Shown: positions 29,621-42,900 of the stretch, one piece after another
How the letters are laid out: each line of letters opens with the position of its first letter
Position numbering within the stretch: position 1 is the first letter of the stretch
DNA from: Aphelocoma coerulescens
Taxonomy: Eukaryota; Chordata; Aves; Passeriformes; Corvidae
DNA: 64,000 nt
NCBI RefSeq assembly: GCF_041296385.1
Contig: NC_091023.1
Coordinates: 26,227,924-26,291,923 of the forward strand
Direction: 5' to 3'
Notes under the pieces: generated by a model
Seen by the model: the letters and a program-made list of their open reading frames with translations, nothing else
Told to the model about the DNA's origin: nothing
Databases searched by the model: none
Translations under genes and position numbers: made by a program

Positions 29621-32600
29621 GCCCACACCACACTCTGCTTCTGCTGTTTGCTTCACCACAGCAAAATTCTCTTTATTTTAAACAAGCAAGCAGATTAATT
29701 CATGTTTAAAGCCAATAAACAAACAAAAATACAACCCCCAAAATCAACACGCAGTGGATAAGGAATTGTTGTTCTTAAAGGAACTTGTTTTCCATCTTTG
29801 TTTTTGTGCTGCTCTTTATAATTCAAATTCAGAGCAGTGCCAGAAAATGGCAGGCATGTCCTTGGAACAACACACACAAGGCGGGACTATTTTTATCACT
29901 AAAACATTTCCAGTGATATCTTTGGCAAGACTGGAGCACCAGTGTCCTGGAACCAGGTAAAACCAATGGAAAACTCCTCTAAATCTCATTTTGGCACCTT
30001 TGAAATCTCATTTATGTTGCCTTTTCTGGAGAAAACAGATGGAGTTAATTGCTGCTTTTTTAGTTACTATGTGAGGAAAACAGCTAAATTACCTTCAGAA
30101 TGAGACCTGCATGTATGCAGAGAGCTAGCAGGAGCTCTCTGCAGAATACAAATGGAACTTGCCAAACAACACTTGAATTTTTTTATTGTATTTCATTCAA
30201 ATGCCTAAAATTTGGAAAAAGCTTTACTTGGGAGGACTTTTGTTCAGTGAAGAAATTAGAGTTTTGCTATTTACACAAATGCCAGTCATTTTCCAAAGCC
30301 ATCTCTCTCTGCTCTAGAGTCCGACTGCCACAACAGTTGTCTAAAGCAGCTTTTCTTTCACCCAGCATGCTCCTACAACACCTACAGAAACTCGGAGAAT
30401 GCAAGATGTGAAGCTTTTTATATTTATACTGTAAAAAGAAAAAAATGAACAACAGCTTCTTCTGCTTGGAAGAACAAAAAAGAAATCTTAGTAATCCTAA
30501 AGAAACTGAACAAGCTGTAAAATTCTCCCCTGCCCTCTTCACACCTCTCCTTGGTAAGGACTTGCACAAAAAGATATAAACAGGGGAATATTATTGCTTC
30601 AGTATAGGGTTTATTAATATCTCACCTGCAAAGTCACAGCATCTGCATTCCTTATCAGAAAAGTACTGAGTTATTTTTCCCTTTCTTCACCTCTATTAAA
30701 ACTCTAAATATCACCTTTGTGCCCAGAACATTGGGGGAAATCAATCTGATGTCTGGAAAGTCAAGGCTTAGACATGGGAATGCTTCTGTCTTTCAAAGTG
30801 GTATTAAAACTAAGAGTAATAGAGCAAGACACATTAAGAGAATATGAAAGGAAACAGAATAGAGGAAATCAGAAGATTTGGAAACATATTTTAATTACAG
30901 AGACTGCAGATAAGGTAAATGCAGGGCAGACTCAGGAGATCCAGCAATGTCTGAATTCTGACAGGTTTTCAGATGGCTCAGACTCACTGTGCAGAAGGCA
31001 GTAAATATTTAATGGTGTTTGTTTTGAGTGTTTTTACTTAGTCAGGTCTTCTGGGTTAGTAAAACCCAACACTGTGTTACAAACCAAACCCATGTGATCA
31101 CACACCCTGATGAGAGCCCAGACTGAGTCCATTCAGTGACCAGCCCCACTGGCTTTAACAAGCCGTCGGTCCGAGTGCAGGGCTGCAAACCCCACAACTC
31201 CAGCCACCTCTCAAGTTTGTCCTCAAATATGTGGAAAAATTGATCCACAATTCTCCAGCAGTTTTTACTGGTTAAGTCAACAGATCTACGCAGGTAAATC
31301 ACCTGTATCCTTCTGCCAGGTTAGAAACCCCAGCTGAAGAACCACAGCTAATCATCCGTTGTCAGCTCATCCCAAAATAATAGTTTTACAGAAGGAAATG
31401 AAGAATCCAGGTAAAATTGAGATGGCACAGTGGCAAACAGCCTCTCCCTGCCACAGCCCCCCTCTAGAATTTACACACCTGAGACCTCCATTGCAGTGGC
31501 TCTAGGCTTTAAGGCTACTTGTTCTTCAAACCTTCTCCCCCATGAGCAATAACTTTATTTCCTTTGAAAACATGACAGACTGAACACTGGAAAAGGCAGG
31601 ATGTTGAGCACGTGCTGCCACCCCACCTGGATTTACCATATTTTAGGGATGAGGCAGCCCTGATATTTGGAGTCAAGAAGGATTTTCTTCCCCATCAAAC
31701 ACTTGTCATGCTTTCTTGTTTTCCTGGGAGGAAAGCTGCATGGGGGCAACAGGGTTTGTTCTTAGCTTTAAAGCTATTTGTGATTACTCAGTGTAATCTG
31801 CTTTGGAACACTAAATATTCCCAGTAAACACTTGATAAACCATTCACATATAGAAATACATTTTAAAAATCAAAGAAAACAGAGCAAAACTAAAATGTTT
31901 CACATTCCAGTTGAAATGACGGGAAGGTGACAAGAGATGTTTCTGCCTCTACTCTGCAGACATCTCATTTTATCATCCTTGGGGGTGGTGAATCGGGCAT
32001 TCGTACAGTTATTTCTTCTCTACTGAAGCCTTTCTGGAATACTCTCAGACACAGACACTAGCCTTGCTAAGGTGGTAACATTTTATTCATATTCTCCTGT
32101 AAACAACAGCAAATTACCAGTGCATTTCCTTCCCACCAAATCACCTTAGCAACCCCTGTGAAACAGCTCCAACTTTCAGAGGAAGTTGGAATCTCACAGA
32201 GACCTGCAAAGCCTCCAAAGGAAAAACAGCACCTCTGGTAAAAACAACAACAAAAGCTTTATGTTTTGCTACATGGAACCTTATAATCCTTAGAAGACAG
32301 AGACCGAGGTTTTGAAAAGGAAGTGGTTCAATGCAAAGATGCAAACATTCCCTTTCAGAGCAAAACCTGCCCAGGACACCGTGCTGCCACTGGCTCCTGC
32401 CCAACACAGCTGTAGCCTGAGCCAGGACAGTGATGGCAACACTGATCAGACATCACCAGCGGTAACTTCCCTGTCTTAGCTCCTGGTGGGAGCTGGTCAC
32501 ACATCTGGCAGAAGAACGACATTTTTTGCTTGAGGGAAACTGAATCTGAGCTGGAGTCAAACCGATGTTTTTCAGAACTTCTCATGGATTGGGAACGCTA

Positions 32601-35600
32601 AGAAAATTCACCAGGAAGAACATACATGTGCACGCGAGCTTCCTGGCGGCTCAGTGAGATGTATGCTTTTCCCAATTTCCTGTAAGTAAAAGATCCCAGA
32701 TTCTCTTTTCTCCTTCTTTTTCTCCACTACCAGCTTCAGGAATTCTTGAATACTTTGCTAGACCTCAAGCCCACCTGCAGCTGATTGTTGCTATTCAGTT
32801 GCCACTGATTCCAGCCACTGTGTGGCTGGGGTTAACCAGTATCCCTATTAGGCAGCTGAAATTCCAAAAATGTTATTTTACAGGATTTTTAAAGAACCCA
32901 AGTCCTGTGGCATTGTAAGGCACTTCCTTTCCTGACACCTTCAAAGATCAACCCTGATTATTTTTAATTGCAATTTTCCTCTATTACATATCATCCAGGA
33001 ATCTCCCAGATGAAACCCAAGAAGGGCTGCTCCCTGTGAGACAGAACCCAGACCCTCACACACCTCACTTCCACCTCAGGCAACAAGGCTGCCTTACATT
33101 TTTGCCAACTTATATAGAAACACTGTATTTCCACCAGAATATTCCAGCCTGGAATACTCAGACAGCTGGCTAGTGCTTGTGATTTGAACGTGGGCCCTCG
33201 TGTGCCTTGTCTGCTGTAAGTGTGGGGGTCCGTGGTGGGGAACAGTGGTTTAGTCCCAGATCCCCAACCCACACTGGGCAGGCTGCTGGGCTGGGCCTCC
33301 ATGGCCAAACCCCTGACACCTCACCTCTAATCAGTGCTGCCCTTCTGTCACAGCAGGAGCTCCAGCAATAGGACTTTTAACTCAGACCAAAGCAGATCAT
33401 GCTTTTAACTCTGACAATCCTTTGTCAGCAAGGTAGCTGTACCACCAGAACACAACTCCAGGTTTGGCTTTTTGATCACAATTCTCTCAGCTCCTCGGGA
33501 TAGAGAGGATGAAATCTGCAGACCATGTCAAAAACGCTAAGGCCAACTTTGTAATAAAACAATTCACTTCCAATACTTTGAGAACATTGAATATTTTTGA
33601 ATTATGTGTAACAGGAGATGAGGTAGTGTTTGATTTACCTCTCAAATGAAATTCCAGGAAGGTGCATTTACAGACAGCTAAAAAGAGCTGCAATAATTCC
33701 ACGAGACCATGCTCTACCTGAACACATCCGTTTGCTGTAAAGTTACGTACAACACGCTTTGAAAAGACGAGGTAGGGCAGCCTAATAGATCCGCTTCAAT
33801 TACAGATCTAACTCAAAGCCTCTTTCTGCCCAGTTCTGAGCAGCACTTTGAAGTCACAAGGATGAAAGGGGGCTCAGTGTCTGACAGCCTGAGGGCTCTG
33901 GGTACAAATGAGCAAAAGATCTGACTCCTCATTGACCAGGGCCAGCATCTGCTGGAGGGATCCCCAGCTTTAAGGAAAAGGTCCTCTGCCCACTCCTTCT
34001 GTCTCATGCTCGGGTATGTAATGCTGCTTAGAACAAATTCTGATAGGATAACAATAGATAGACCAAGGATGGGTAAAACAGGCTTAAAAATGAAATGAAA
34101 TTAGAAAAAGCTTTATCTCTAAGAACATGGTAAATTTGCTAGATCAAAAAAACTGTCCACAATTGCATTCCCAAGGCCACAAGATATCCAATACCATTCA
34201 GTAGCAGCACCAGTTTCTACCAGCACAGGTCAGGACAATCAGGTTAACAATTCCCACAGCCATTTATAAAGCTGCCAGCCTAAACAATGGCTTTTTTAGT
34301 ATCTCACCATCGATCTGAAATAACAGATCAGCTTATCTCCCATGGTTCACAAGCCTCAAAAAGAAGACAAAATTCAAGTCGCTCAAAATCACCAAAGCTC
34401 TGTAGGCCATCAGTGGGAATTGGAAGTCTTTGGGTAGCCATGCACCTTGACTTCAGCACGTATTTTGTTACTCAACCACAATCACAAAGCTGAAACTAAT
34501 AATCAGCATGGCCAGTTCAGACACACATGACCCCACATCCCTCTGCACAGATCCAGTACCCCCGGCTCATTCCAGCTGCTGAGCTGGGTATTGTTTGGTT
34601 TCTGAATAGTAATGGGGCCAGACCTCTCTGTGAATAAAAACACATTTCTTGCGAGTCAAAACTACCAAAGGATTTTGTTTCCCTCCCCCATCTTCTTTTC
34701 CCTAAATTCTGGAATGCAGAAATGCGTCATAATTGCTCTGAAAGCAGCAGAGGGAATACAGCAAGGAGGAAGTCGGTCTCTACATAATTCTATTCCTTTG
34801 CTTTTTGATCATGATCCAATGAACGAGTGTTGCCACAAAGACTCCCTGTTATCAGTGTGCAATTAAAACCTTCCCAGAAATGTATTCAGATTATATGTAG
34901 GCATTCATACTTAAGAGATAAAATCTTTGCCATGTACTTTAGAACCCCTGCATAAACATTCAGTAATTGTATTCCTTTCTAACAAGTGAGGTTTTGAGAA
35001 GGGGATAATTTTCTTCTAGTAACTAAATGGTACTAAATAATGTTATAAATACAACAGCTCATAATTCAGCACAGCTTTTACATTTTGTTGTGCAAGACCT
35101 ACAGCAAACACATAAAATGAATTACTGAAGATGGCTGACAAATGCACAGGTGTTACACTCGCAGGATGGTTTGTATTGGTTGTGGGGTTTTGTGTTTCCA
35201 AGCAATCATTAGGTAGTTTTTCCTCTAAATTTGGATAGTTTCCTGGAGCACTTACAGCATGAGCACTACAACACTGTGCTAGGACAGGGCAATTAAAAAA
35301 ATAAATAAATAAAAGAGAGAAAATAAATGACTCGTCAGAAAAAGAATTTCTCTCCCTTCTTCTTCATCTCAGTTGTTTCTCCTCTTTTCAGTGCCTAGCA
35401 CTAGAAAAACATGGGAAGAGCACACAGCACAAATGATGACCAAACAATTCAGTTGTCCTCATGACTGGCAAGTTCACCTGCAGAAATAATTCTGGTGCTT
35501 CCCATTCTGCAGCTGTGAGCTCCCTGAGTGTGCTACCTGCAGGAGACCACGGACGGCTCACCACACTCACGGCTCCCCAGGAGCCCATCTACAGCAAACC

Positions 35601-36129
35601 TGGAGCCTGACCTCAGAGTTTCACACTCAGTCTCATCCCCCACCGTGATTCTGTGGAAAAAAGCTCATTTACAGAAACTCTCGAAGAGAACATTGGGAGA
35701 GTTATGCTTTTATGGGCAAGTTCATGTCTCCACAACTCAATTTACTGTTATGTGGATTTTGCTTTTTTTCATATATTCCTTAAACTTATTTGGTTTTTAC
35801 TTTTTACTCAGTAATTTAGGCTACAGAAGGGGACACACAGAAATTGTGGTGGGTTGAAAGTGCAGTTAGCTGAGGAACTCATTAGAAGTGCAATATGAGT
35901 AAATTTTCTGTGTCCATGGTTATAATGCTTAAATAAATAAATTTTAAAAATTCATCAAGTATTGCACTCTGAAGTAGAAGCAATAAGCACGTTGTATGAT
36001 ATTGGGAATATAGTATGACTGCTGAGGTAATTTTAATCAGTCAGCTTTTAAATCCTGCAAGGTATCTTGTGTTATTAGAACCCTGTGATTTTTTGGTACA
36101 TCAGACTGCAGGGGACTCATGGAATTTTT
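29621..36129. other. Intergenic unique sequence, no gene seen
   Basis: Unique AT-rich DNA to the left of the orphan promoter, with an AAAT simple tract near 35294-35312. If the promoter fires leftward this would be intronic, but I found no exon with recognisable coding content. Confidence 0.55.
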
Positions 36130-36202
36130 ATTTACCTGAAGGGGAGTATCACCCCTCATAGCTCATCGACTTTTTGTGGCTGTGCGAGCTGGCATGCCTC
36201 AC

Positions 36203-36400
36203 CTGAAAGCGAAGGTGCTTGTAGAGAAGAACAGGAGGGGCCGCCATGCTTATGTAGGACAAACTGCATGGGCTGTAGGAGCAGGGCAAGCTCACGGGAG
36301 CTCAGGGTGATTTACACCGCACTATCGCAGCTCCACACCGTGTCAGACACGCTCCCCTCACAGTGCCGCCGCCATGTTGGCTCCCCTCAGCGCCCGCGCT
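36203..36400 (-). other. Candidate first exon of an unidentified minus-strand transcript
   Basis: If transcription starts left of the CCAAT/E2F array, an exon of about 200 nt would end at 36203 with CAG|GTGAGG, a near-perfect donor. Within it an ATG at 36247 has A at -3 and G at +4 and opens 15 codons (MAAPPVLLYKHLRFQ) that reach the donor in phase 0. An in-frame TGA lies upstream, so this would be a true N-terminus. Short upstream ATGs also occur, which weakens a coding reading. I do not recognise the peptide and could not find a convincing second exon; a lncRNA is equally possible. Start site and exon extent are inferred. Confidence 0.3.
36369..36379 (-). promoter_or_regulatory. YY1-like site
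   Basis: CCGCCATGTTG on the plus strand reads CAACATGGCGG on the minus strand, close to the YY1 consensus. YY1 sites often sit just downstream of start sites with the ATGGCGG strand in the sense direction, which would favour minus-strand transcription from about 36400. Motif match only. Confidence 0.5.
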
Positions 36401-36440
36401 CCCCCATCCCGCGCCGAACCTTCCCCAGAGCGGCAGAAAG

Positions 36441-36660
36441 CACCAATCAGCACGTGGCGCGGGAACGCCGCACCAATCGCCGCGCGGCGCGGGAACGCCG
36501 CACCAATCAGCGCACGGCGCGGGAAGGCCGGACCAATCGCCGCACGGCGCGGGAACATCGGACCAATCACTGCGCGGCGCGGGAACGCCGCACCAATCAC
36601 CATGCGGCGCGGGAACACCGCACCAATCGCCACGCGGCGCGGGAACATCGGACCAATCGG
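36441..36660. repeat. 30-bp tandem array: 8 CCAAT boxes alternating with 7 E2F-like cores
   Basis: Seven full 30-bp units start at 36441, 36471, 36501, 36531, 36561, 36591 and 36621; an eighth partial unit at 36651 keeps only the CCAAT part. Unit positions 2-8 (ACCAATC), 16-25 (GGCGCGGGAA) and 29-30 (CG) are identical in all seven. Positions 1, 9-15 and 26-28 all vary. ACCAATC fits the NF-Y site; GGCGCGGGAA is the reverse of an E2F-type TTCCCGCGCC. Thirty bases is close to three helical turns, so successive sites face the same side of the DNA. The period is a multiple of three, which creates spurious open frames. Confidence 0.95.
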
Positions 36661-36909
36661 AGTGCAGTATTCCCGGGCGCGTGCGTTCGCCCACTGCGGC
36701 GGCGCTCTGAGGGCCGGACGTGGCGAGGGCTCGGCATGATGGGCTGCAGAGCGAAGCCCGGAGCTGTTGCCCGCGTGGTGAAAATGTCGCCAAGTAGCAC
36801 TAAGTGTTGCTAAGGGCTGATCTGCTGTTCGCATGTGCCTGAGCTCTGTGGCCCCTGCCAGTGCACCTGTGATAGCAGCGTCACCAACACCCATCTGAAT
36901 AAAGGTCAT

Positions 36910-39900
36910 TAATGTGCCTCAGCTTCCCAGTGGCGTCCAGATACTGTACTATAAAGTTCACAAAGACAATTGTGTTTACTTACATTGCCAGCTAAAAATC
37001 TATGTGGATTTATCTCTGGTTGTTAAAACTTTCCTTCTTGAGGAAATGACTGGTAAATGACAAAATGGACATCATTGTTTACATCTGTTTACTCTGATGA
37101 ACTGACACTGCTAAGTAACTAACTCCCATTAATTACACAGTGATACCTGTTCCTGAACACAGGCACCTGCTGAGAGAGTCACAAACAGGTCTGGGTTAAA
37201 TGAGGGGGGAGGCCGATTTTTATAGCCATTGCTTCTGTTTCCTATGTGGGAATCTGCTTATAAATCACCGTGTTTGTAGCAATGTGGATGGATGGAAAAC
37301 AAGGTGGACTCGTGCCTAGGCTGAAGTTCAGCCTTCTTTTCATGCCGAGGAAGGTTACAGAGGAACAAACTGCAGCATTTTCTAGTGGCCATATATTAAT
37401 GTATGCTACTGATAAATAGAAAAGTAGAGCCTGCACAATCTGGAAGTGATAACTGCTTTTCACACAACATGCAATTTCCATTTTTTATTAGTCAGATCTT
37501 CTCACACTTTCCCTCATTAGTTCACCACAGGATCATTGATTTTATTGCTGCAAGCTTGTCTTAATTGTGCTAAAACAAACATTTGGGTATGAGGGACCCT
37601 CACAGTAACCACTTCCTCCAGTCTGTGTTTCCTTAACCTCCTTGCCACAACCACGTTCCAGAATTTGCTTTCTGCAGTGCCTGTGCTGGGACAATGGACT
37701 TTTCAAAATGGAGAGCATCTTATACTTCTCAAAGTGTATGGCAAATGTATGGTGCATTAAATTTAAAGATTGAGTTTGTGCTTTCCTTTTAATCTATTAC
37801 TTGAATTGAAACTTTGATGGAAAGTACTCAATTCAAAATCTAAGTGTTTGGTGGGAACCATTCTTCCTACCTGCCTCAGGAACTTGAGGCAAAGTTCCAT
37901 GTTCCACCTCTGCTCACAGCTGAGTCCTGGAAAGATCCTCCTTCTCTGTGCTTCCCATTACCAATGACATTCCTGTCAGTGATCTGAATATTTCACATGT
38001 TAGCACAGACTCATGCAGGAGTGGAGAGCAGCAGAACAGTGCAGAACCATCCGGAGTAAAACACCTTCCTCCACCTGGTCTCATTCAGCACATCCTTAAG
38101 AAGGCACCTTGCACAAAGCGAAAGCTCTTCAGATTCTGTTCTCTGTGCTTTTAGGATATTTGGGGAAAAAATAATTGTAAAATGAAACTGAAAGATATTG
38201 ATAATCCTTTTTCAGCTTAATATGAAATAAAATTAATGAAATACATTTTTGAATGTGTTTCTCTGAACCTTCTGTGGTGTGCTCTGTTGTGGAGCAATTG
38301 CAGGCTGCCCCTCTCTGTTCCTGTGCCTCCCACATTTCTTTACTTCCTTGAATTGACTTCTCTTTGTTTTACTTCTTGCTCAGATCCCCAAAGGATCCTG
38401 ATTTATATCTTAATCATCTTTTCTACTTCCTTTGTTGAATGATTTGTTCTCCATTCAGCTGGGCCCCCAAATCCCACTGCTTCCCCCCCAGTCCCCTCAG
38501 TCCCCCGCTTTGTCCCTGCTCCTCTCCCGCTCCTGGCTCACACCCGCTGTCCTTTTCCTGACCTGAGTTTGTAACCTCTCAGTCAGCCATGACTCCGCTT
38601 TCTCCATGTCTTTTTACCACCAGGCATTAGCTAATTCCCACCCTTACTCTTTAACATCATCTCTCAAAAATTTTTCCTCTTAAACTTCATTGCCAAAATG
38701 ATCTGTGCTGTGTTAATTTTGTGGCTCATTCCCTGCACCTCCCTTCCGATGGGAACTTGGCCATACCATCTCTCCTCTTTCAGTGCACCCAAATGCAGCT
38801 GCACAATTATTTTGGTTTTGTGCCCTTCTCTGTTGTGGCTTCTTGACTTCCCTCAAAGAAGCAGCAAGATTCTGTTTGCTGGTTAGGCCTTACCTTTTAT
38901 TTCCTGTCTTGTAAAGTACTGCAAAAAAAAGGAGATTGAGCAACACACCCATGGGTACACACTGTGAAATCCCTGTCCTTAGCCAGCGTGGCTGCTCCTA
39001 GGCAGCACGACAGCCATCCATCATACCAGTGTTCCAGCAGAGGAGTGAGAGGGAAATACCCAGGGGCAGCAAAAACTCCACAATAAACCCTCTTAGTTTC
39101 ATCAGGAAAATGGGGGGGAATCTTATTTTTCTATCAAATATGTTACTGTTTTAATCTTTTTTATTAATTCCAGTTCATTCTCTGGAAACAAAAAAATCAA
39201 AATGTATAATTGAAAACCATTGAAATTAAATATTAGTCCTTAGAAATACTTCTCAGCCAAACTCTTTCGTTAACTCAACTTAATCCAAACCCAAATTTTT
39301 GGTTCCACAAACTGTTCACATAAGTCTATCCAGAGTCAGATTCTCCAAGGATGTTTCCTGTGATTGTTGCTGTGAAGAGACTCATGCTCAAAGGCGTGGG
39401 AGTCAGGCACAGGTGGGAGTGCAGTGCATTCTCATCTTGAGGTATTCACATTTCATTTGGAGTGGGAAACAGACTGAGGAAAGGGAGGTGCAGTGTTTGG
39501 GTCTCTGTACTGCTGAGTTGTTACCTTGTTACTGTCAGCCAGAATAATACATTCATGTATGTGTGATCAAGGGAAACAGCTCCAGCAAATCCCATCGAGG
39601 CACTTCCCAGGGAGTTGTCAGTCCTAGACCGACTCTCGGTTCCTCTCCCACTTCCCATGCAGTGTAGCACACACTGTTAGGCCTGCTGCCTTCCCGAGTT
39701 CACGCCTGGCTCCGGGAGCTGTTCAGTGGGTGCACAGGGCCGGCCGGAGGGCAGGGGATGCTGTAATCACTGATTCCACCTCCTCCCATCCGGCTCTGCC
39801 ACCCCTGTTCAACCCCACAGAACTATGAGCAAAGAGTGGAAAAGGAAGAATCAGCTGGAGCAACTGCTTGAGAATTAGTGGGAGGTCAAACGTACAGACC

Positions 39901-42900
39901 CACAGGTGCAGGATGTGCACAGCTCAAATCTGGGACTGTCGCCGAGCACTTGTAGTAGAATGAATCTGTCTGCAATAGGCTTTTATACATTGAAATCATT
40001 GTTAGGGATTTTGTCCCTTATTTCAAATATATTTAGTCTTCCAAATACTCTGGCCCCTTCCAGATTTATCTTCAGCCCTTTTGGAGACGTTTAGAGTAGC
40101 TCGACAGCTTGTCCAAGTTCAATACGACACCTGGTAACCCTGTGTGTAACCAACAGGCCTTTCTTTATTCTGTCCTTGACTTACACACAATTTTAGTCTA
40201 CCCCCCATTCTTCCCAATAAGCCATCCTTTTTCTGCCATACCCGTAGGCGTGAACAGCATTTGGTGCTTTTCAGGTGTTTCTGCAAGGCCCAACAATGGC
40301 CACAGCTGAGGTGTTCTCTGTCGACTGTTACGCTCCTTCCTTTGTGCAGCCCTGACACGTCCCTACAGGCCATAGGACATTCCTGTTAAGTTGCCCATTT
40401 TAAAGCTCTATGCTTTAAAGCTCCTGTCATCTCTGGCAACACAAAATGTTCCCAGCAGCATTTGTTTGTTTTCTTGAAATAGTTTGATTTGCAGTTGCTT
40501 CCCAATACATTTCCCCTGCTTCGCATATTGCTTTGTCTGTGCCTATTAAGCTCTTCAGTTTCAAGGAATTTCTAAACTATTCTTAGTCCTAAATAATTTT
40601 AGACTCAATTTGAACCACGAGCCAGTATTTCATGGGGAATTACACATAAATCAACAACACCTGTCTTCATAAAAGAAATTTAAGAGGTTTTGTTCATACT
40701 CATTTCCTTTGTGTCTGAAGAAGAAAGCACAGCCATAAACCAAAGGCTGTTCAGCAAGGATTATTTCCAATAACATTAAAATTATTTACAACAGTATTTA
40801 CAATAAATCTGATAGAATTTTTCTTTACATGTAAATGAATGAACCCTCCAGAAACAACCATAATGTATGTAACTCCCTCTCTCACATGCACTTCATCCTC
40901 ATCAGTCCCAGGATTGTTTCTGTTACAGAGTTAAAGAGCCAAAACTAATCAGAATTTTTCTCAGCAGGATTTTAAGTCAACACCATTTAAATTAAACTAT
41001 ACTACCAAAAAAAACCCACAAAAAACCAAAAAACAAACAAAAAAAAAACCACAAAACCCCCCAAAACAACACAAACAAACAAAAAACCCAAAACAAACAA
41101 ACAAATAAACAAAACCACAGAAAACCCACCACACTTTTGTACTAGTTATGCTTTGAAATTCTTGTGACAGGGTAGACATTTTAGCTTGATAAGAATCAGC
41201 AACAGAAACTTTATTTTTTGGAATGTTTTTAAAAACCCATGGATTTTCAAAGTTTTGAGATTTCACAGGAAGTGTGAAGTATTTTAGATAAATTTAATGC
41301 TGTTTCACCACCAGCAATGAAATTTTCTAATGAAAAAAGCTTGTTTGATTTTGAATGTGGGCTACTAGAAATATTACAGCTTAATTTTTTCAAATTCCAA
41401 ACAGACAAAATCTCTATTAAAATGCTCTTTAACAAAAAATACATTTTAATTTGAAAAGGGCTGCAAATATTTTTAATTCCATAAAAGGGATAATAATTTT
41501 CTTAAACTGTTATTTCTTATAAAAATAACCCTTTGTCTATGTATTATTCTCTTAGATTGTTCTCCATCAGATCCCTCTTGCATTGAGGTAGGAATTTGCA
41601 TAAAGGAACATATACTTTGTTATACAGTAAGCATGAATATTAGCAAACTTGTACATCCTTCTGCCTTATATACCCATGTTTTATTCAGAAGTGCTTGGGG
41701 TTTATTATGTTTAAAGTGAAAAATTATTCAGAAAAGCTTTGAGCACAAAAAACCAGCCTCACTGGGCTTTTTTTGGCATTCACAGTGCATTTTGAAACAG
41801 CAATATTGTCTAGAGACTTTTATAGCCTTTCAAACATTTTAGGAACAATTAAACACGCCTTTCATAGCCTAAAATCCTTCTTGCTGCACTCAGCTGTGAG
41901 ACTGCCGAGGTCTCTGTTCTCAACACCGCGACTGTGGCTGTGAGCAGCGATTAATCTGTGGGCAAACGTCGCTCACGCGAGCCGGCCTGTGCTGGCTGAT
42001 CACTGCTCTTCATCCTGCCGGGCTCCTTCTGGGCTTCCAGCTGTTTCAGGGTGTTTTCCAGGGAACTGAAGCAGCTGATCTGCAGCAGCCCACTCTGGTC
42101 TCTCACTGGCACTGGAGGGAACCTTGCTGGGAAGCATGGAGAACATCAGTGCCCTACTGTCATTCCTTTCAAAAGGATGAACCCGCTCTGCCAGGCCCAA
42201 CACTTCACACTTACGGCCTTCAAGTTCCCTGGCCGGGTTCTTAACTCGCAGTGCAGGGATGGGGTGGATACTCCTCCTGTTCTCCAGGGCTCACAGACCT
42301 TGGATTGAGTTCCTTAACCTCTTGGCATTGTGTCCGAGGTCCCATTACAATAAACCAGCATTGAGAATAGTATCAGAGATGAGGTAATGTTATTTACCTC
42401 GGCCGGAAGGAAGGTTTTCCTGTTTGTGTCTGAAGTCCACTGGCAACATCCCCACTGGGGTATGGAAAAGTGATGCTGGGCACGCACTGGAGACAGTTGG
42501 TGAAAGGCTGAGCCAGGCAGGAGTCCTGGAGTTAGAGAAGTTGTGGAAAGAATCGCTAATAAGAGAAGAGTTTGTTGGATTTTTATCCTTTCTTCTTTTG
42601 AATGTACACATAGCAAACAATGGGGAGAAATTCACTAAAGCAGGGGCACACAGCTCCATGGGAGGAGATAACACAGTCAGCTCATGGGGTACATGCATTA
42701 GCCATGGAAGCATCCTGAGAGGGGTTATTTGTGTGTGAAACGAGCTCTAATAGAGCTCACAGGAGAGGAAATCAGAGGATTGAAAATGCATTGAAAAAAT
42801 AAATGATAAAATAATTAAGATGCAGCAGCAAAGCGAATGAGGATGATGTACAGAAACCTCAGGAACTGCATCCTAGGAAGAAGGGTCATCTACAGAAACA

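Larger units (their letters stand above)
36130..36830. promoter_or_regulatory. Orphan CpG-island promoter with CCAAT/E2F array
   Basis: A sharply bounded CpG-dense block sits in AT-rich surroundings. It holds a tandem CCAAT/E2F-like array (36441-36660), a YY1-like site (36369-36379), an NRF1-like GCGCGTGCG stretch (about 36677-36685) and a second weaker GCCGCCATG (36240-36248). No TATA box is evident. This composition is typical of TATA-less cell-cycle or housekeeping promoters, which are often bidirectional. On the left, the minus strand offers two good splice donors: CAG|GTGAGG with exon end at 36203, and TTCAG|GTAAAT near 36135. On the right, plus-strand donors are poor, and an AATAAA occurs at about 36899-36904. 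No known coding gene is recognised on either side, so the product may be a lncRNA, an alternative first exon of a distant gene, or an unannotated gene. Confidence 0.7.

Noticed and set aside
1..36000. Exons of ARHGEF26 (DH-PH-SH3 exchange factor), expected downstream of RAP2B by mammalian gene order
   Set aside because: None of the open frames I read resembled its DH, PH or SH3 domains. The gene probably lies left of the window.
36441..36660. CRISPR-like repeat/spacer pattern
   Set aside because: Repeat and spacer together are only 30 bp, the spacers are themselves related, and the context is vertebrate nuclear DNA.
36085..36909. Open frames of 115-242 codons on both strands with Arg-rich repeats
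   Set aside because: They are produced by the 30-bp CCAAT/E2F array; the periodic peptide reflects DNA-level binding sites, and opposite-strand frames are equally open.
41000..41266. Minus-strand Phe/Cys/Gly-rich open frame resembling a membrane segment
   Set aside because: It is the translation of an A/C-rich simple repeat.
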